15,764 nucleotides of DNA, taken from assembly GCA_041687475.1 (NCBI GenBank), contig JAWLBW010000082.1, positions 1 through 15,764 on the forward strand, read 5' to 3'. Under the pieces are notes generated by a model that saw only the letters and a list, made by a program, of their open reading frames with translations, was not told the DNA's origin and did not search any database. Position numbers and translations under genes: made by a program. This DNA comes from JAWLBW01 sp041687475 (GTDB lineage Bacteria > J088 > JAWLBW01). Positions 14,650 to 15,764 of this stretch are shown one piece after another (position 1 is the first letter of the stretch; the number at the start of each line of letters is the position of its first letter).

Positions 14650-15764
14650 CTACATGAATGCCAGCCCGATGCTGAACTGCAGCCAGTGAGCCTCGGTCTT
14701 GAGCCCTCGCGAGGCCAATCCGTAGCGACCGTCGTACAGGGTGAAGGGAACCCGGTACCCCAGCGAAAGCTCGAGCGGAATCTTGACCAGCCCTTCGGGC
14801 AGCGCGGTAATACCGATACGAGGCCCCGCGCCGATGAACACGCTTCGGTCGGGGCTCGAACCGCGCAGGCCCAGGTATACGAAAGGTTCGAGATCGAGAA
14901 TCAACCGGGCCGCCCAGCGCCAATGAAAGCCGTAGGAAAAGTCGGTAATGAATTCCTCGGAGCGACGGTCGCCGTCGGTCGAGCGAATGCCGATGCGATA
15001 GCTGGTTAGCCAGGTGGCGAACTCGCCCAGCTCGGAATAAAAGGCAATATCGAGTCCGATCTGGTTGCCCATGCCGGCAAGATCGGTCGAGGCGTTTACC
15101 GACATCGATTCGTAGGCAAAGGGCGGGGGCGGCAGGGGAATCGAACCGCGATGCAGCCGTGGCTCATGCGTCAGCCCGTGAAATTCCTGTCCGGGTATGC
15201 GGCTGGCCTGCAGCGGAAGGTGGGCGCAGACCATGGGGTGGCTTTCGTCCTGCCGGCTGCACGGAGCACGTTGTTCGTCGCTGCCGTACATGAACCCCCC
15301 CGAGGCCCAGTCGAGAATGCTGGCCGCCGCCGTTGAGACCAGCAGGCCGCGCTGGTGAGCAATGACGCAGTCGGAGGCGGCGTCGGGGCTCAGCCGACCG
15401 GCACGCGCGCCCTCCCAATCGCAGGGGGCTGCGAGGTGCGCCCGGCCGAGCAGGTACGAGTCGCCGTGCGCCACGAACTCGTGCTCGCCCTGCGGGGTCT
15501 GCAGCAGCGCCACGAGGCCTTCGCGGTTGTCGCTGTCGTGATCGAATTTCTTCTCGCCCAGCGCCCGGCGGCTGTAGATGGGACGAATGTGGCCGGCCGA
15601 GAGACCATCTTGCAGAAAATGCAGGCCGCTTCCCTCGAGCACGAGCGACATGGCCGCACTTATGATGCGCCCGAGTCGCTCGCGTGCCTGGGGTCGCGGC
15701 GCGGCGAGCAGCTGTGCGAGCTCCATTGCCACCGGAGCGGTCAGGTCGACGTCGGCGACCGGAA
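14650..15764 (-). CDS. Partial: zinc-phospholipase-C-like domain joined to C-terminal beta-barrel
   Basis: The minus-strand frame is open to the right edge and ends with TAG at 14650-14652, so the N-terminus is missing. About 370 residues are visible. Numbered from the GTG at 15732, which is probably internal, GLHFLQDGLSAGH contains His38, Asp42 and His48. This is the HxxxD(x5)H spacing of zinc ligands in bacterial phospholipase C / S1-P1 nuclease-type proteins (His118, Asp122, His128 in the B. cereus enzyme). His65 in KFDHDSDN could be a further ligand. From about residue 205 the sequence changes to alternating strands (GLDIAFYSEL, SYRIGIRS, DLEPFVYLGL, FIGAGPRIGI, LELSLGYRV) and ends LQFSIGLAFM, like an outer-membrane barrel. 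The two-part architecture is inferred from sequence pattern. A lipase or nuclease activity is not established. Confidence 0.6.
   Translation of the reverse strand, partial: PVADVDLTAPVAMELAQLLAAPRPQARERLGRIISAAMSLVLEGSGLHFLQDGLSAGHIRPIYSRRALGEKKFDHDSDNREGLVALLQTPQGEHEFVAHGDSYLLGRAHLAAPCDWEGARAGRLSPDAASDCVIAHQRGLLVSTAAASILDWASGGFMYGSDEQRAPCSRQDESHPMVCAHLPLQASRIPGQEFHGLTHEPRLHRGSIPLPPPPFAYESMSVNASTDLAGMGNQIGLDIAFYSELGEFATWLTSYRIGIRSTDGDRRSEEFITDFSYGFHWRWAARLILDLEPFVYLGLRGSSPDRSVFIGAGPRIGITALPEGLVKIPLELSLGYRVPFTLYDGRYGLASRGLKTEAHWLQFSIGLAFM

Noticed and set aside
14617..15009. Plus-strand ATG with a good GGAGGG ribosome site in the gap before the phospholipase-like gene
   Set aside because: The frame is antisense to the barrel half, lacks any hydrophobic or domain pattern, and the barrel strands are clear on the minus strand. 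The purine run is probably chance.
1..15764. Mobile element, CRISPR array, toxin-antitoxin or phage-defence cassette
   Set aside because: No transposase, integrase, repeat-spacer array or paired small genes were found, and base composition looks even across the window.

Overview
The window comes from a Gram-negative bacterium with high G+C (about 60 % by eye, not computed). The evidence is an OmpL-like porin ending in Phe, a lipobox lipoprotein, an exported metallo-hydrolase, a second C-terminal beta-barrel and a protoporphyrin-type heme pathway. Gene content and hem gene order would fit a spirochaete of the Leptospira group or a deltaproteobacterial/myxobacterial-type lineage. I cannot decide between these from sequence alone. 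No tRNA, rRNA, CRISPR array or transposase gene was seen.

Layout. (1) Positions 1-1610: a divergent pair. A polytopic membrane protein of unknown function is on the minus strand and is cut by the left edge. A TetR-family repressor is on the plus strand. Three tandem copies of a 15-bp palindromic operator-like element fill the gap and stop exactly at the repressor start codon. (2) Positions 1745-6959: a tight plus-strand operon for the end of heme synthesis, hemE-hemN-hemH-hemG(hemY)-orf162, with gaps of 11 and 13 bp and then two ATGA overlaps. It is closed by a strong terminator. The encoded route is uroporphyrinogen III -> coproporphyrinogen III (HemE) -> protoporphyrinogen IX (oxygen-independent HemN) -> protoporphyrin IX (FAD enzyme HemG/HemY) -> heme (HemH). 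The last gene is an uncharacterised acidic protein translationally coupled to the oxidase. (3) Positions 7216-8397: an outer-membrane porin whose Shine-Dalgarno sequence lies in a 10-bp hairpin, followed by a 13-bp-stem terminator. (4) Positions 8545-9318: a convergent, secreted UPF0173-type metallo-beta-lactamase-fold hydrolase. (5) Positions 9541-11127: a large unknown lipoprotein with four consecutive ATG codons at its start, a bipartite hairpin in its leader, eight further cysteines and two DxNxDG motifs. It has its own terminator. (6) Positions 11220-14504, minus strand: a soluble PAS/GAF/GGDEF/EAL cyclic-di-GMP enzyme with both catalytic signatures intact. (7) Positions 14650 to the right edge, minus strand: a partial gene that appears to join a zinc-phospholipase-C-like domain to an outer-membrane beta-barrel.

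The most unusual items are the triple operator with a probable leaderless tetR mRNA, the hairpin over the porin ribosome-binding site, the phospholipase-like/barrel fusion, the orphan protein in the heme operon, and the His-rich membrane protein beside that operon. None of these amounts to a demonstrated new system.
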